From the NCBI RefSeq assembly GCF_030376615.1, contig NZ_JARRAB010000001.1, forward strand, positions 248,001-312,000: 64,000 nt of DNA, written 5' to 3'. Origin of the DNA: Pseudomonas sp. sp1636. GTDB taxonomy: Bacteria > Pseudomonadota > Gammaproteobacteria > Pseudomonadales > Pseudomonadaceae. Below the pieces are notes generated by a model. It saw nothing but the letters and a program-made list of their open reading frames with translations, did no database searches and had not been told where the DNA came from. Positions 8,579 to 18,956 of the stretch are shown in pieces. The stretch's first letter is position 1, and each line of letters starts with the position of its first letter. The translations under genes and the position numbers were made by a program.

Positions 8579-11500
8579 ATGGCTTTTACCGATCCCTTCA
8601 TCCGTCGCCCGGTACTGGCGACCGTGGTCAGCCTGCTGATCGTCCTGCTCGGCCTGCAGGCCTTCGACAAATTGACCATCCGCCAGTACCCGCAGATGGA
8701 GAACGCCCTGATCACGGTCACCACCGCCTACCCGGGCGCCAACGCCGAAACCATCCAGGGCTACATCACCCAGCCCCTGCAACAGAGCCTGGCCAGCGCC
8801 GAAGGCATCGACTACATGACCTCGGTGAGCCGGCAGAATCTCTCGAGCGTGTCGATCTACGCGCGCATTGGCGCCGACAGCGACCGCCTGTTCACCGAAC
8901 TGCTGGCCAAGGCCAACGAGGTGAAGAACCAGCTGCCGCAAGACGCCGAAGACCCGGTGCTGAGCAAGGAGGCGGCCGACGCCTCGGCGCTGATGTACAT
9001 CAGCTTCTACAGTGATGAGCTGTCCAACCCGCAGATCACCGACTACCTGTCACGGGTGATCCAGCCCAAGCTGGCCACCCTGCCGGGCATGGCCGAAGCG
9101 GAAATCCTCGGCAACCAGGTGTTCGCCATGCGCCTGTGGCTCGACCCGCTGAAGATGGCCGCCTACCAACTGAGCGCCAGCGACATCAACGACGCCGTGC
9201 GCCAGTACAACTTCCTCGCCGCCGCCGGCGAAGTGAAGGGCGAGTACGTGCTCACCAGCATCAACGCCAGCACCGAGCTGAAATCGCCGCAGGCCTTCGC
9301 CGCCATCCCGTTGAAAACCATCGGCGACAGCCGGGTGCTGCTCGGCGATGTGGCGCGGGTGGAAATGGGCGCGCAGAACTACGATTCGATCAGCTCCTTC
9401 GACGGCACGCCCTCGGTCTACATCGCCATCAAGGGCACGCCGAGCGCCAACCCGCTGGACGTGATCAAGGAAGTGCGGCAGATCATGCCCGAGATCGAGG
9501 CGCAGCTACCGCCCAACCTCAAGGTGTCGATTGCCTACGACGCCACCCTGTTCATCCAGGCGTCCATCGATGAGGTGGTGAAAACCCTGTTCGAGGCGAT
9601 CCTGATCGTCATAGTCGTGGTCTTCCTGTTCCTCGGCGCGCTGCGCTCGGTGCTGATCCCGGTGATCACCATCCCGCTGTCGATGATCGGCGTGCTGTTC
9701 TTCATGCAGCTGATGGGCTACTCGATCAACCTGCTGACCCTGCTGGCCATGGTGCTGGCCATCGGCCTGGTGGTGGATGACGCCATCGTGGTGGTGGAGA
9801 ACATCCATCGGCATATCGAGCAAGGCAAGACGCCCTTCGCTGCGGCCATCGAAGGCGCCCGCGAGATCGCCGTGCCGGTGCTGTCGATGACCATCACCCT
9901 GGCCGCGGTCTACGCCCCGATCGGCTTCCTCGAAGGCCTGACCGGCGCCCTGTTCAAGGAGTTCGCCCTGACCCTGGCCGGCGCGGTGATCATCTCCGGC
10001 ATCGTCGCCCTGACCCTGTCGCCGATGATGTGCGCCAAGCTGCTGCGCCACGACGAGAAACCCAGCGGCCTGGCCCATCGTCTGGACATGCTCTTCGATA
10101 CGCTCAAGCGGCGCTATCAGCACGCCCTGCATGGCACCCTGAACACTCGCCCGGTGGTGCTGGTGTTCGCCCTGATCGTGCTGTGCCTGATTCCGCTGCT
10201 GCTGATGTTCACCAAGAGCGAACTGGCGCCCGAGGAAGACCAGGGCATCGTCTTCCTCATGAGCAATGCACCGCAACCGACCAACCTCGAGTACCTGAAC
10301 CGTTACACCGATGAGTTCGTCGCGATCTTCAAGGAGTTCCCGGAGTACTACTCCTCGTTCCAGATCAACGGCTTCAGCGGCGTGCAGTCGGGCATCGGCG
10401 GCTTCCTGCTGACGCCCTGGAACGAGCGCGAACGCACCCAGATGGAGATCCTGCCGCAGGTGCAGGCGCGCCTGAGCCAGATCGCCGGCCTGCAGATCTT
10501 CGGCTTCAACCTGCCTTCGCTGCCGGGCACCGGCGAGGGGCTGCCGTTCCAGTTCGTGATCAACACACCCAACGATTACCAGTCGCTGCTGCAGGTCACC
10601 GAACGGGTCAAGCAGCGCGCCCTGGCCTCCGGCAAGTTCGCCTTCCTCGACATCGACCTGGCCTTCGACAAGCCCGAGGTGGTGGTCGACATCGACCGCG
10701 CCAAGGCGGCGCAGATGGGCGTGTCCATGGAGGATATCGGCCTGACCCTGGCGACCCTGCTCGGCGAGGGCGAAATCAACCGTTTCACCATCGACGGCCG
10801 CAGCTACAAGGTGATCGCCCAGGTCGAGCGCGCCTACCGCGACAACCCGGACTGGCTCGGCAGCTACCAGGTGAAGAGCGAAAGCGGCGAGATGCTGCCG
10901 TTGTCGACCCTGATCACGGTCAGCGACCGGGCGCGGCCCACCCAGTTGAACCAGTTCCAACAACTCAATTCGGCGATCATCCAGGGCGTGCCTATCGTCA
11001 GCATGGGCGAAGCCATCGAGACCGTGCAGCAGATCATGGCCGAGGAGGCGCCGGCCGGTTTCGCCGCCGACTATGCCGGCGCGGCACGCCAGTTCATTCA
11101 GGAAGGCAGCGCCCTGTATGCCACCTTCGGCCTGGCTCTGGCGCTGATTTTCCTGGTGCTGGCGGCGCAGTTCGAAAGCTTCCGCGATCCGCTGGTGATC
11201 CTGGTGACGGTGCCGCTGTCGATCTGCGGCGCGCTGATCCCGCTGTTCCTCGGCTTCTCCAGCATGAACATCTACACCCAGGTGGGCCTGGTGACGCTGA
11301 TCGGCCTGATCACCAAGCACGGTATCCTGATCGTCGAGTTTGCCAACCAGCTACGCCGCAACCAGGGCTTGTCGCGCCGCGCCGCCGTCGAGGAAGCGGC
11401 GGCGATTCGCCTGCGGCCGGTGCTGATGACCACCGCGGCCATGGTCTTCGCCATGATTCCGCTGATCCTCGCCACGGGCGCGGGGGCGGTGAGTCGTTTC

Positions 11501-11629
11501 GACATAGGCCTGGTGATCGCCACCGGCATGGCGGTGGGCACCCTGTTCACCCTGTTCGTCCTGCCCTGCGTCTACAGCCTGCTGGCCAAGCCGGACACGG
11601 AGCCCGCCATGGCGCCGACGGCCAACTGA
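8579..11629 (+). CDS. mexW: RND multidrug efflux transporter, MexW type
   Basis: 1016 residues, full length for an HAE-1 family pump, starting MAFTDPFIRRPVLATVVSLL with AAAGGA upstream. The proton-relay pair is present as D400-D401 in LVVDDAIVVVENIHRH (TM4). The porter-domain text SAEGIDYMTSVSRQN and the signature PGMAEAEILGNQVFAMRLW agree with MexW as I remember it. It works in the inner membrane as a trimer exporting drugs, driven by proton influx, with the MexV-type adaptor and a borrowed outer-membrane channel. A strong hairpin lies 37 nt after the stop. No frameshift or missing block is apparent. Confidence 0.9.
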   Translation: MAFTDPFIRRPVLATVVSLLIVLLGLQAFDKLTIRQYPQMENALITVTTAYPGANAETIQGYITQPLQQSLASAEGIDYMTSVSRQNLSSVSIYARIGADSDRLFTELLAKANEVKNQLPQDAEDPVLSKEAADASALMYISFYSDELSNPQITDYLSRVIQPKLATLPGMAEAEILGNQVFAMRLWLDPLKMAAYQLSASDINDAVRQYNFLAAAGEVKGEYVLTSINASTELKSPQAFAAIPLKTIGDSRVLLGDVARVEMGAQNYDSISSFDGTPSVYIAIKGTPSANPLDVIKEVRQIMPEIEAQLPPNLKVSIAYDATLFIQASIDEVVKTLFEAILIVIVVVFLFLGALRSVLIPVITIPLSMIGVLFFMQLMGYSINLLTLLAMVLAIGLVVDDAIVVVENIHRHIEQGKTPFAAAIEGAREIAVPVLSMTITLAAVYAPIGFLEGLTGALFKEFALTLAGAVIISGIVALTLSPMMCAKLLRHDEKPSGLAHRLDMLFDTLKRRYQHALHGTLNTRPVVLVFALIVLCLIPLLLMFTKSELAPEEDQGIVFLMSNAPQPTNLEYLNRYTDEFVAIFKEFPEYYSSFQINGFSGVQSGIGGFLLTPWNERERTQMEILPQVQARLSQIAGLQIFGFNLPSLPGTGEGLPFQFVINTPNDYQSLLQVTERVKQRALASGKFAFLDIDLAFDKPEVVVDIDRAKAAQMGVSMEDIGLTLATLLGEGEINRFTIDGRSYKVIAQVERAYRDNPDWLGSYQVKSESGEMLPLSTLITVSDRARPTQLNQFQQLNSAIIQGVPIVSMGEAIETVQQIMAEEAPAGFAADYAGAARQFIQEGSALYATFGLALALIFLVLAAQFESFRDPLVILVTVPLSICGALIPLFLGFSSMNIYTQVGLVTLIGLITKHGILIVEFANQLRRNQGLSRRAAVEEAAAIRLRPVLMTTAAMVFAMIPLILATGAGAVSRFDIGLVIATGMAVGTLFTLFVLPCVYSLLAKPDTEPAMAPTAN

Positions 11630-11662
11630 GCCGCAGGCAACGGGCCCGCCCAGCCATACACG

Positions 11663-11698
11663 AAAAATGCCGTGCACTTGACCCAAGTGCACGGCATT
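11663..11698 (-). terminator. Terminator between mexW and the small secreted protein gene, possibly bidirectional
   Basis: AATGCCGTGCACTT (11666-11679), loop GACCC, AAGTGCACGGCATT (11685-11698): a perfect 14-bp stem. On the minus strand it is followed by TTTTT, so it terminates the InaA/small-protein operon; it may also stop mexW transcripts, though without a T-run on that side. Confidence 0.85.
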
Positions 11699-11734
11699 GG
11701 CACGCCAATGGGGATTGTCAGGCCGATCACGCGC

Positions 11735-11962
11735 TCATTTCTGCCCGCTCAGACTCTGCGACAAACTGAACATAAACAGCAGCAAGTCCCGATCCGGCAC
11801 CACCTGTTGCAGCGCTGCGCTGGCCTTGTGGGGCACAGGACAGTGCAGGCTGCTGGATTTACCCAGTATGACCGGGCCTGGCTCATGCCAGGCGGCCGCG
11901 GCCCATGACGCCACGCCCAGCGCCGCGACCAGGAAAATACCTCTAGCTGTTTCTAACTTCAT
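11735..11962 (-). CDS. Small secreted protein of unknown function
   Basis: 75 residues from the ATG at 11962, preceded by an AAGGGG ribosome site inside the end of the upstream InaA gene, which stops 2 nt before. The N-terminus MKLETARGIFLVAALGVASWAAAA is a classic Sec signal with likely cleavage near AAAA-WHEP, leaving a mature peptide of about 50 residues with one Cys (SLHCPVPHK). I recognise no family. Starting at the next upstream in-frame codon would add 21 residues that lack signal character. Tight coupling to the InaA-type kinase suggests an envelope role. A strong terminator follows. Confidence 0.6.
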   Translation of the reverse strand: MKLETARGIFLVAALGVASWAAAAWHEPGPVILGKSSSLHCPVPHKASAALQQVVPDRDLLLFMFSLSQSLSGQK

Positions 11963-11964
11963 AG

Positions 11965-12648
11965 CTACAACCCCTTGATAGCGCTGCCAAACGCTTGCTG
12001 GTAAAAGTAGACCAATAGATCCCAATCACCAGCACTCCACGACGAATGGCGCTTGAGTTGCTGCATATCGTGACGGGCAGCCTGGCGCGGACTGAAACGC
12101 CGCCGGCTTTTTTCCAGATCCAGCACGGCGGTTTCGACTTCGATGCGCTCACCCACCCGCTCGACCCGCACGAACAGATGCTTCTGATAGAGGCAACCAT
12201 GCTGCCAGCACGCCCGGTGGAACCGCGCCAACATACCGGCCACTTGCTTCAGTAGTTGCTCGTTCACCGCCGCACCGAAACGCTCACGTCCGCCCTCGGC
12301 ATACCAGATATTGAGTTCCTGAAAACCTTTCAGCTCCTCCGACACCAGCAGACCGCGCCAGAGTCCGGCGCTGTCCCGCTGGACATCACAGAAGACCAGG
12401 CTCGGCGCCTTGACGTCGATCTGCTTCAGGGCCAGCAAGGCATCGCGCTCGCGCAACACGGTAGGGCGACCGAAGGGATAGCGCAGGCTGCGGTAGAAGT
12501 GGCCCACCTGGCGCTTGGCATAGAGCACCTGGCCGTCGTCCTGGCGCAGACGCTGCACGCCGCTCTCGCCACCGCGTCGGCGGTTCGGTTCCTCGACCCA
12601 TTCACCCTGTAACTGCCACCACTGCTCGAATGCCATAACAACTGTCAT
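11965..12648 (-). CDS. InaA-type lipopolysaccharide kinase family protein (paralogue 1)
   Basis: 227 residues from the ATG at 12648 (MTVVMAFEQWW); a second in-frame ATG 12 nt downstream is possible, and ribosome sites are weak for both. The fold is that of the Kdo/WaaP kinase family: WQHGCLYQKHLFVR resembles the catalytic loop and VLDLEKSRRR the metal-binding Asp segment. Family members phosphorylate LPS core sugars or are of unknown substrate (InaA was found as a weak-acid-inducible gene). Long blocks (GEWVEEPNRRRGGESGVQRL, PFGRPTVLRE, DLEKSRRR) are shared with the second InaA-type gene at 25134-25865, so the two are paralogues. It heads a two-gene unit with the small secreted protein. Confidence 0.8.
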   Translation of the reverse strand: MTVVMAFEQWWQLQGEWVEEPNRRRGGESGVQRLRQDDGQVLYAKRQVGHFYRSLRYPFGRPTVLRERDALLALKQIDVKAPSLVFCDVQRDSAGLWRGLLVSEELKGFQELNIWYAEGGRERFGAAVNEQLLKQVAGMLARFHRACWQHGCLYQKHLFVRVERVGERIEVETAVLDLEKSRRRFSPRQAARHDMQQLKRHSSWSAGDWDLLVYFYQQAFGSAIKGL

Positions 12649-12999
12649 TTGATTCGCCTGTAAACCCAACATCACCAAAACCAGACTCGACCAGAAGCCT
12701 TACCCAGTCACCAACAGTAACAAAACCTCAATCGCGTAACCCCAAGCCACTCCCAGGCATCGATGCACAAGACCCTGACAGCCCCTGACCTGACTTCATA
12801 ACCGCGCCGACCAGTGGTAGCACGCTTGCGCCAAACCGTACCTTAACGCAATTTCCACACCATATATGGCCCAGGCGGTTCCGGGCCACCCCAGCTTGCC
12901 GTCCGCGGCCCGCTCACTCGCCACTGCACACAGCGCCGGGACAACCTCGAGCCAAGCGCAATGCAGCCAAGCCGCCATACTTGCACCGGCTGGCTAAAA
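12649..12999. other. Intergenic stretch between inaA paralogue 1 and the groEL terminator
   Basis: About 350 nt with no convincing gene. A 60-codon minus-strand frame (12796-12978) has no ribosome site or recognisable sequence and I do not call it. The promoter of the InaA gene must lie in the left part but no good -35/-10 pair stands out. Confidence 0.5.
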
Positions 13000-13027
13000 A
13001 AAAACCCGCGCCGAGGCGCGGGTTTTT
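13000..13027 (-). terminator. Intrinsic terminator of groESL
   Basis: AAAAACCCGCGCC, loop GA, GGCGCGGGTTTTT, with nine T after the GC stem on the minus strand. It begins 27 nt after the groEL stop. Confidence 0.92.
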
Positions 13028-13053
13028 CAGGGACTACTGGGGAGCCGACTGGC

Positions 13054-14709
<1,656 letters not shown>

Positions 14710-14757
14710 TCAAAATTCGTTTTGGTGGAGCGCAATACGCTGTGGCGGAGTCTGCAA

Positions 14758-15051
14758 TCAGGCTTCGACAACGGCCAGGATTTCGCTCTCGCCCATGACC
14801 AGCAGGTCTTCGCCGTCAACCTTGACGGTGTTGCTGCCGGAGTAAGGACCAAACACCACCTTGTCGCCGACCTTGACGGCCAGCGGGCGGACTTCGCCGC
14901 TGTCCAGCACGCGACCGGTGCCTACAGCGACAATTTCGCCCTGGTTTGGCTTCTCGGCAGCGGAACCCGGCAGCACGATGCCGCCTGCGGTTTTGGTTTC
15001 TTCTTCGCTGCGACGGATCACGACGCGGTCATGCAGAGGACGAAGCTTCAT
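14758..15051 (-). CDS. groES: Co-chaperonin GroES (10 kDa)
   Basis: 97 residues, [20 protein letters not shown] to the C-terminus, with the mobile loop ([15 protein letters not shown], about residues 20-34) that docks on GroEL, and the family block ALGTG-like [17 protein letters not shown]. It caps the GroEL ring as a heptamer. GGGAGA lies 8 nt before the ATG. It is first in the groES-groEL operon, behind a heat-shock-type promoter and a leader of about 140 nt that contains hairpins. Confidence 0.99.
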   Translation of the reverse strand: MKLRPLHDRVVIRRSEEETKTAGGIVLPGSAAEKPNQGEIVAVGTGRVLDSGEVRPLAVKVGDKVVFGPYSGSNTVKVDGEDLLVMGESEILAVVEA

Positions 15052-15083
15052 TGTCGATCTCTCCCAATAGGTTGGTTACATCG

Positions 15084-15180
15084 GCTGGCGTTCACGCCAG
15101 CGGGTTGGCAAAGTCCGGCGGAGCCGGTTGCGCTGCACCGGAGTGCAACGCGGAAGTCTGTTCTGCCGAAACCGGCAGAA
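15084..15180 (-). promoter_or_regulatory. Structured groES leader with several hairpins
   Basis: Within the predicted 5' leader are TTCTGCCG/CGGCAGAA (8 bp, 15161-15180), a GCAC/GTGC hairpin with GTTGC/GCAAC outer arms (15127-15149), and GCTGGCG-TTCA-CGCCAGC (7 bp, 15084-15101) ending about 33 nt before the ATG. They could affect mRNA stability or translation; a thermometer role is speculation. Confidence 0.4.
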
Positions 15181-15199
15181 AACCTTGCGGTGACCGCTA

Positions 15200-15226
15200 C
15201 ATAAGGGCGCACAAGGGGATTTCAAG
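15200..15226 (-). promoter_or_regulatory. groES: Heat-shock sigma-32 type promoter of groESL
   Basis: On the minus strand: CTTGAAA (15226-15220), 12 nt, then CCCTTATG (15207-15200). The -35 is an exact match to the sigma-32 CTTGAAA element and is preceded by CCC as in E. coli groE; the -10 fits CCCCATNT loosely. The start of transcription would be near 15193. Confidence 0.75.
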
Positions 15227-15355
15227 GGGCGGCGATGTTTTTTTTGCGTTCGATGAACGCCTGCAGCGGCGTATTGACGCCGGCCCGACAGGCAAAATCG
15301 CCCGCCATGGGGCAACGCCCAACCCTGGCCTGCTAGCGGAACCGGCACAATCGCG

Positions 15356-15805
15356 TCAGTCGTGACGCTTGTACTCACCTTCCAGCACATTCGGCCGGGT
15401 CTGCCCGGAACGCGCCGCCAGATCATCGGCAAACGCCCGCTGGCGCATGGCTTGCTCAGCCGCGCGCAGGCGGATTTTGTTGGCCAGCAAGCGGCGGCTG
15501 AAGGGCATCAGGCACAGCACGCCGAGGAGGTCGCTGATGAAGCCCGGCAGCAGCAGCAGGCCGCCACCTACCGCAATCAGCAGACCCTCGAGCATCTCCT
15601 GCTCCGGCAGTTCGCCGCGCGCCAGCTTTTCGCGCGCACGCCAGGCGGTGGCCACCCCGGCAATACGCAGCAGAATGCCGCCAAGAATCGCCGTACCTAT
15701 GACCAGCAACAGCGTCGGCAGCACGCCAATGGCGCTGCCGACCTGAATCAGCAGGGCCAGCTCGATAAGCGGAAACAACAGGAACAAAAACAGAACAACA
15801 CGCAT
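15356..15805 (-). CDS. fxsA: FxsA family inner-membrane protein
   Basis: 149 residues from the ATG at 15805, with AAGGAA upstream (a TTG one codon earlier is the alternative). The start MRVVLFLFLLFPLIELALLIQV and the block GVLPTLLLVIGTAILGGILLR are typical of FxsA, a small membrane protein with about three hydrophobic segments and a charged cytoplasmic tail. E. coli FxsA relieves F-plasmid exclusion of phage T7, but its normal job is unknown. It lies upstream of groES on the same strand, as in P. aeruginosa; the heat-shock promoter between them gives groESL its own start. Confidence 0.9.
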   Translation of the reverse strand: MRVVLFLFLLFPLIELALLIQVGSAIGVLPTLLLVIGTAILGGILLRIAGVATAWRAREKLARGELPEQEMLEGLLIAVGGGLLLLPGFISDLLGVLCLMPFSRRLLANKIRLRAAEQAMRQRAFADDLAARSGQTRPNVLEGEYKRHD

Positions 15806-15868
15806 CAAGAATTCCTTAGCGGAAGAACGGCTTCCAATAAGAGTGAGATATGGGGCATTGCGCTTAAT

Positions 15869-16600
15869 TCAAGCGGAAACAGCGCCGCCGGTCGGCCAAA
15901 CAGCGGCATGCGCCAGCGACACAAAGGCCTGACGCACCTCGTCGGGAGCGTGACAGGATGCGGCAAAGGCCAGCCAATAGACACTGCGGCCGATGCGCAG
16001 GTGGAACCCCTCACTGTCGACACCCACCAACTCAGCCGGCACCTGGGTCGGCAAACCGGCCAGCGCGACATAATGAGCGATGGCACTGGCATGGTCACGG
16101 TTCATGTGCTCCAGCATGCCCCGCTCGTTTTCGCCCGCGAAAGGGTTACTCAGCGCCACCCGATCCAGCCAGTGAATCGCACCGAAACCGCCGATATAAC
16201 GCCAACGCACCGGCGCCAGCATCCAGAAATCGAAATCATGGGAGCGGTGATAATTTCGCGATTCGGGAAAGTAGCGGTAATAACGCGCTGCGGCAGCCTC
16301 GATTGCGCCCTGGTCATGCAACTGTCGCGCTTCGGCGAGTAGCGTATGACGGCCAACCGCCTGCACGTCCTCGGCGCCACGCTCGCCGACCAACAGCGAA
16401 CACTTGGCGTCCTGCCTGAGGTTATGGGTGTGCTGGGCGATGCGGCTGATCAGAAGCAGCGGACAACCCTGAGCGTCCAGGCAGTAGGGCACCACCGATC
16501 CGAAAGGAAAGCCCGGCATGGCCTTGGAATGGGTCGAGAGCATCCCACGGTATTCCTTGAGCAGCAATTCTCGGGCATGCTTAGCGGCTTTCACGCTCAC
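15869..16600 (-). CDS. HugZ-like haem-utilisation / pyridoxamine-phosphate-oxidase-fold protein
   Basis: 243 residues from the GTG at 16600, supported by GAGGAG 7-8 nt upstream; the longer frame has no ribosome site. The N-terminal part is a split-barrel flavin/haem-binding fold (GFPFGSVVPYCLDAQGCPLLLISRIAQHT, then CSLLVGERGAEDVQAVGRHTLLAEA). The C-terminal part is a DUF2470 domain (ERGMLEHMNRDHASAIAHY), whose loop supplies the haem ligand in HugZ of Helicobacter. It may therefore degrade haem, or be an FMN-binding relative. It is monocistronic and divergent from the SDR gene. Confidence 0.82.
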   Translation of the reverse strand: MSVKAAKHARELLLKEYRGMLSTHSKAMPGFPFGSVVPYCLDAQGCPLLLISRIAQHTHNLRQDAKCSLLVGERGAEDVQAVGRHTLLAEARQLHDQGAIEAAAARYYRYFPESRNYHRSHDFDFWMLAPVRWRYIGGFGAIHWLDRVALSNPFAGENERGMLEHMNRDHASAIAHYVALAGLPTQVPAELVGVDSEGFHLRIGRSVYWLAFAASCHAPDEVRQAFVSLAHAAVWPTGGAVSA

Positions 16601-16704
16601 GTTATGACTCCTCGCAAAGAATCCGTCACTAGCGGACAGGCGCCCTAGAATAGCTGTTACAGCGCGCCAGCGGGGCCACACGAGATACCTTGAGGGGATA
16701 CGCG

Positions 16705-17463
16705 ATGCAACTCAAAGACAAAGTTATCATCATCACCGGCGGCTGCCAGGGTCTGGGCCGCGCCATGGGCGAATACCTGGCCGGCAAAGGCGTGAAACTG
16801 GCGCTGGTCGATCTCAACCAGGAAAAACTCGACGAGGCCGTGGCCGCCTGCGAGGCCTATGGCGTGGAAGCACGGGCTTACCTGTGCAACGTGGCCAATG
16901 AAGAACAGGTCAGCCACATGGTCGCCCAGGTCGCCGAAGACTTCGGCGCGATCAATGGCCTGGTCAACAATGCCGGGATCCTGCGTGACGGCCTGACCAT
17001 CCGGGTCAAGGACGGCGAAATGAGCAAGATGAGCCTGGCCCAGTGGCAGGCGGTGATCGACGTCAACCTGACCGGCGTATTCCTCTGCACCCGCGAAGTG
17101 GCGGCGAAAATGATCGAATTGCAGAATCAGGGCGCGATCGTCAACATCTCCTCGATCTCCCGCGCCGGCAACATCGGCCAGGCCAACTACTCGGCGGCCA
17201 AGGCTGGCGTCGCCGCCGACACCGTGGTCTGGGCCAAGGAACTGGCGCGTTACGGCATTCGGGTGGCCGGCGTGGCGCCGGGCTTCATCGAAACCGAGAT
17301 GACCCTGAGCATGAAGCCGGAAGCACTGGAGAAAATGACCTCGGGTATTCCGCTGCGGCGCATGGGCAAACCGGCGGAAATCGCCCACTCGGTGGCCTAC
17401 ATTCTGGAAAACGACTACTACACCGGCCGCATTCTCGAGCTGGACGGCGGCCTGCGCCTGTAA
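16705..17463 (+). CDS. Short-chain dehydrogenase/reductase, FabG-like
   Basis: 252 residues from the ATG at 16705, chosen for the GAGGGG site 8 nt upstream. The cofactor motif is TGGCQGLG (residues 12-19), the NNAG motif is LVNNAGIL, and the catalytic set is Ser in NISSISRAG with Y-S-A-A-K (YSAAKAG). Conserved PGFIETEM follows. Such enzymes reduce 3-oxoacyl-ACP or related carbonyls with NAD(P)H; the actual substrate cannot be told from sequence. It stands alone between a divergent HugZ gene and a bidirectional terminator, matching the isolated SDR downstream of groESL in P. aeruginosa. Confidence 0.88.
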   Translation: MQLKDKVIIITGGCQGLGRAMGEYLAGKGVKLALVDLNQEKLDEAVAACEAYGVEARAYLCNVANEEQVSHMVAQVAEDFGAINGLVNNAGILRDGLTIRVKDGEMSKMSLAQWQAVIDVNLTGVFLCTREVAAKMIELQNQGAIVNISSISRAGNIGQANYSAAKAGVAADTVVWAKELARYGIRVAGVAPGFIETEMTLSMKPEALEKMTSGIPLRRMGKPAEIAHSVAYILENDYYTGRILELDGGLRL

Positions 17464-17478
17464 CCTGCGCGCGCCCTG

Positions 17479-17516
17479 AAAAATGCCGCTTTCCCGAACA
17501 AGGAAAGCGGCATTTT
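17479..17516. terminator. Bidirectional terminator between the SDR and mscS genes
   Basis: AAAATGCCGCTTTCC (17480-17494) and GGAAAGCGGCATTTT (17502-17516), a perfect 15-bp stem with a 7-nt loop. The AT ends give a T-run on both strands between convergent genes. Confidence 0.88.
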
Positions 17517-17541
17517 CATAGCCGAACAGGCACCGACGAAC

Positions 17542-18369
17542 TCAGCTGGACTGCACCAGATGCACCACCCGTTGCGGGAACGGAATACCGATGCCGGCCT
17601 CGCTCAATTGCTCCTTGGCCGACTCGGTAAACGCGAAGGTCACCGGCCAGAAGTCCGCCGTCGCCACCCACACCCGCAGCGACAGATTGACCGCGCTGTC
17701 GCCCAAGCCGGTGACGAACACCACTGGCGCCGGATCGCTGTGCACCCGCGGGTCTTCGGCGATTTTCAGCAGCACATCGCGCGCCTGCTTGATATCGCTG
17801 GAGTAATCGATGCCCAGGTTGATGTCGACGCGGCGCTTGGGTTCACGCGAATAATTGGTGATATGGCCATTCGACAAGCTGCCGTTGGGCACGATGACCA
17901 CTTTGTTGTCCGCGGTTTTCAGCGTGGTGTGGAAGATCTGGATGCTGTCGACGCTACCGGAAACGCCCTGGCCTTCGATCCAGTCGCCGGCGCGGAACGG
18001 GCGAAACAGCATGATCAGCACGCCACCGGCGAAGTTCGCCAGGCTGCCCTGCAGGGCCAGGCCGATGGCCAGACCGGCGGCACCGATCACCGCGATAAAG
18101 GAGGTGGTTTCCACACCGATCATCGAGGCCACGCTGACCAGCAACAGCACCTTGAGGACGATGCTGGCCAGGCTGCCGATGAAGCTGTGCAGGGCGCGGT
18201 CGACGTTGCGGCGATCCAGCACCGCGCTGACTTTGCGGGTCAGCGTGTTGATCAACCACCAACCGATCAGCAAGGTAAGAATTGCCAGGGTCAGCTGACC
18301 ACTGTATTGCAGCAGCACCGGCAGCCAGGTCTCGGACATCCTCACCAGTTGCTCGACATTCATCTCCAT
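17542..18369 (-). CDS. Small-conductance mechanosensitive channel, MscS family
   Basis: 275 residues, the usual MscS size, with AAAGGAG before the ATG. Three membrane segments are visible (about 20-42, 60-85, 90-112); the third is the Gly/Ala-rich pore helix AAGLAIGLALQGSLANFAGGVLIMLF, followed by the family text RPFRAGDWIEGQGVSG and the cytoplasmic vestibule (VVIVPNGSLSNGHITNYSRE). The channel opens under membrane tension and releases solutes on hypo-osmotic shock, in the inner membrane. It follows yajQ on the same strand, but a strong hairpin with TTTT separates the two. Confidence 0.93.
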   Translation of the reverse strand: MEMNVEQLVRMSETWLPVLLQYSGQLTLAILTLLIGWWLINTLTRKVSAVLDRRNVDRALHSFIGSLASIVLKVLLLVSVASMIGVETTSFIAVIGAAGLAIGLALQGSLANFAGGVLIMLFRPFRAGDWIEGQGVSGSVDSIQIFHTTLKTADNKVVIVPNGSLSNGHITNYSREPKRRVDINLGIDYSSDIKQARDVLLKIAEDPRVHSDPAPVVFVTGLGDSAVNLSLRVWVATADFWPVTFAFTESAKEQLSEAGIGIPFPQRVVHLVQSS

Positions 18370-18393
18370 TTGCCACTCCTTTTTCGACGCTTA

Positions 18394-18427
18394 AAACGCG
18401 ACCGCCATGGCAAGCCATGGCGGTCGC
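18394..18427 (-). terminator. Intrinsic terminator after yajQ
   Basis: GCGACCGCCATGGC / GCCATGGCGGTCGC (18398-18411 and 18414-18427), nearly perfectly palindromic, followed on the minus strand by GTTTTAA. It separates yajQ from mscS. Confidence 0.8.
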
Positions 18428-18476
18428 TTTACGATCATTGCCGCCGCGACACCCGGTGTCCGGCAGGCTTGCCGCA

Positions 18477-18956
18477 TCAATCGCGGAAGTTGTTGAATTG
18501 CAGCGGCATGCCGAACTCCTTGGCCCGCAGGGCGGCGATCGCCTCCTGCAGGTCGTCGCGCTTCTTGCCGGTAATGCGCACCTGCTCGCCCTGGATGGCG
18601 GCCTGCACCTTGAGCTTGCTGTCCTTGATGTGAGCGACGATCTTCTTCGCCAGCTCCTTGTCGATGCCTTCACGCAGGGTCATCTCCTGCTTGACGCTCT
18701 TGCCCGAGGGGTAGGCGTCCTTGAATTCCAGACATTGCACATCGATCTTGCGCTTTACCAGGCAGAGTTTGAGAATCTCGACCATCTGCTCCAGCTGGAA
18801 ATCCGCGTCGGCCGTCAGGTTGACGGTCAGGTCTTTAAGCTCGAAGCTGCCTTTACCGCGCAGGTCATAACGACGCTCGAGCTCCTTGATGGCGTTGTCG
18901 ACAGCATTGGTCACTTCGTGTTTGTCCAGTTCGGACACCACGTCGAACGAGGGCAT
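18477..18956 (-). CDS. yajQ: YajQ family cyclic-di-GMP-binding / nucleotide-binding protein
   Basis: 159 residues from the ATG at 18956, with GAGGAAG upstream; this gives the conserved start [15 protein letters not shown]. The body ([52 protein letters not shown]) is YajQ over its full length. YajQ proteins bind c-di-GMP in Xanthomonas and Pseudomonas and act with transcription factors; older work reports GTP/RNA binding and a role in phage phi6 transcription. It is cytoplasmic and monocistronic here. Confidence 0.95.
   Translation of the reverse strand: MPSFDVVSELDKHEVTNAVDNAIKELERRYDLRGKGSFELKDLTVNLTADADFQLEQMVEILKLCLVKRKIDVQCLEFKDAYPSGKSVKQEMTLREGIDKELAKKIVAHIKDSKLKVQAAIQGEQVRITGKKRDDLQEAIAALRAKEFGMPLQFNNFRD

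Noticed and set aside
7106..8941. 611-codon minus-strand open frame
   Set aside because: Shadow spanning the end of the DUF1513 gene, mexV and the start of mexW; composition is that of a mirror frame.
9506..11320. 604-codon minus-strand open frame
   Set aside because: Antisense to mexW, rich in His and Gln as expected of a reverse-frame shadow, no start signal.
12796..12978. 60-codon minus-strand frame upstream of inaA paralogue 1
   Set aside because: No ribosome site, no recognisable sequence, runs into the groEL terminator side.
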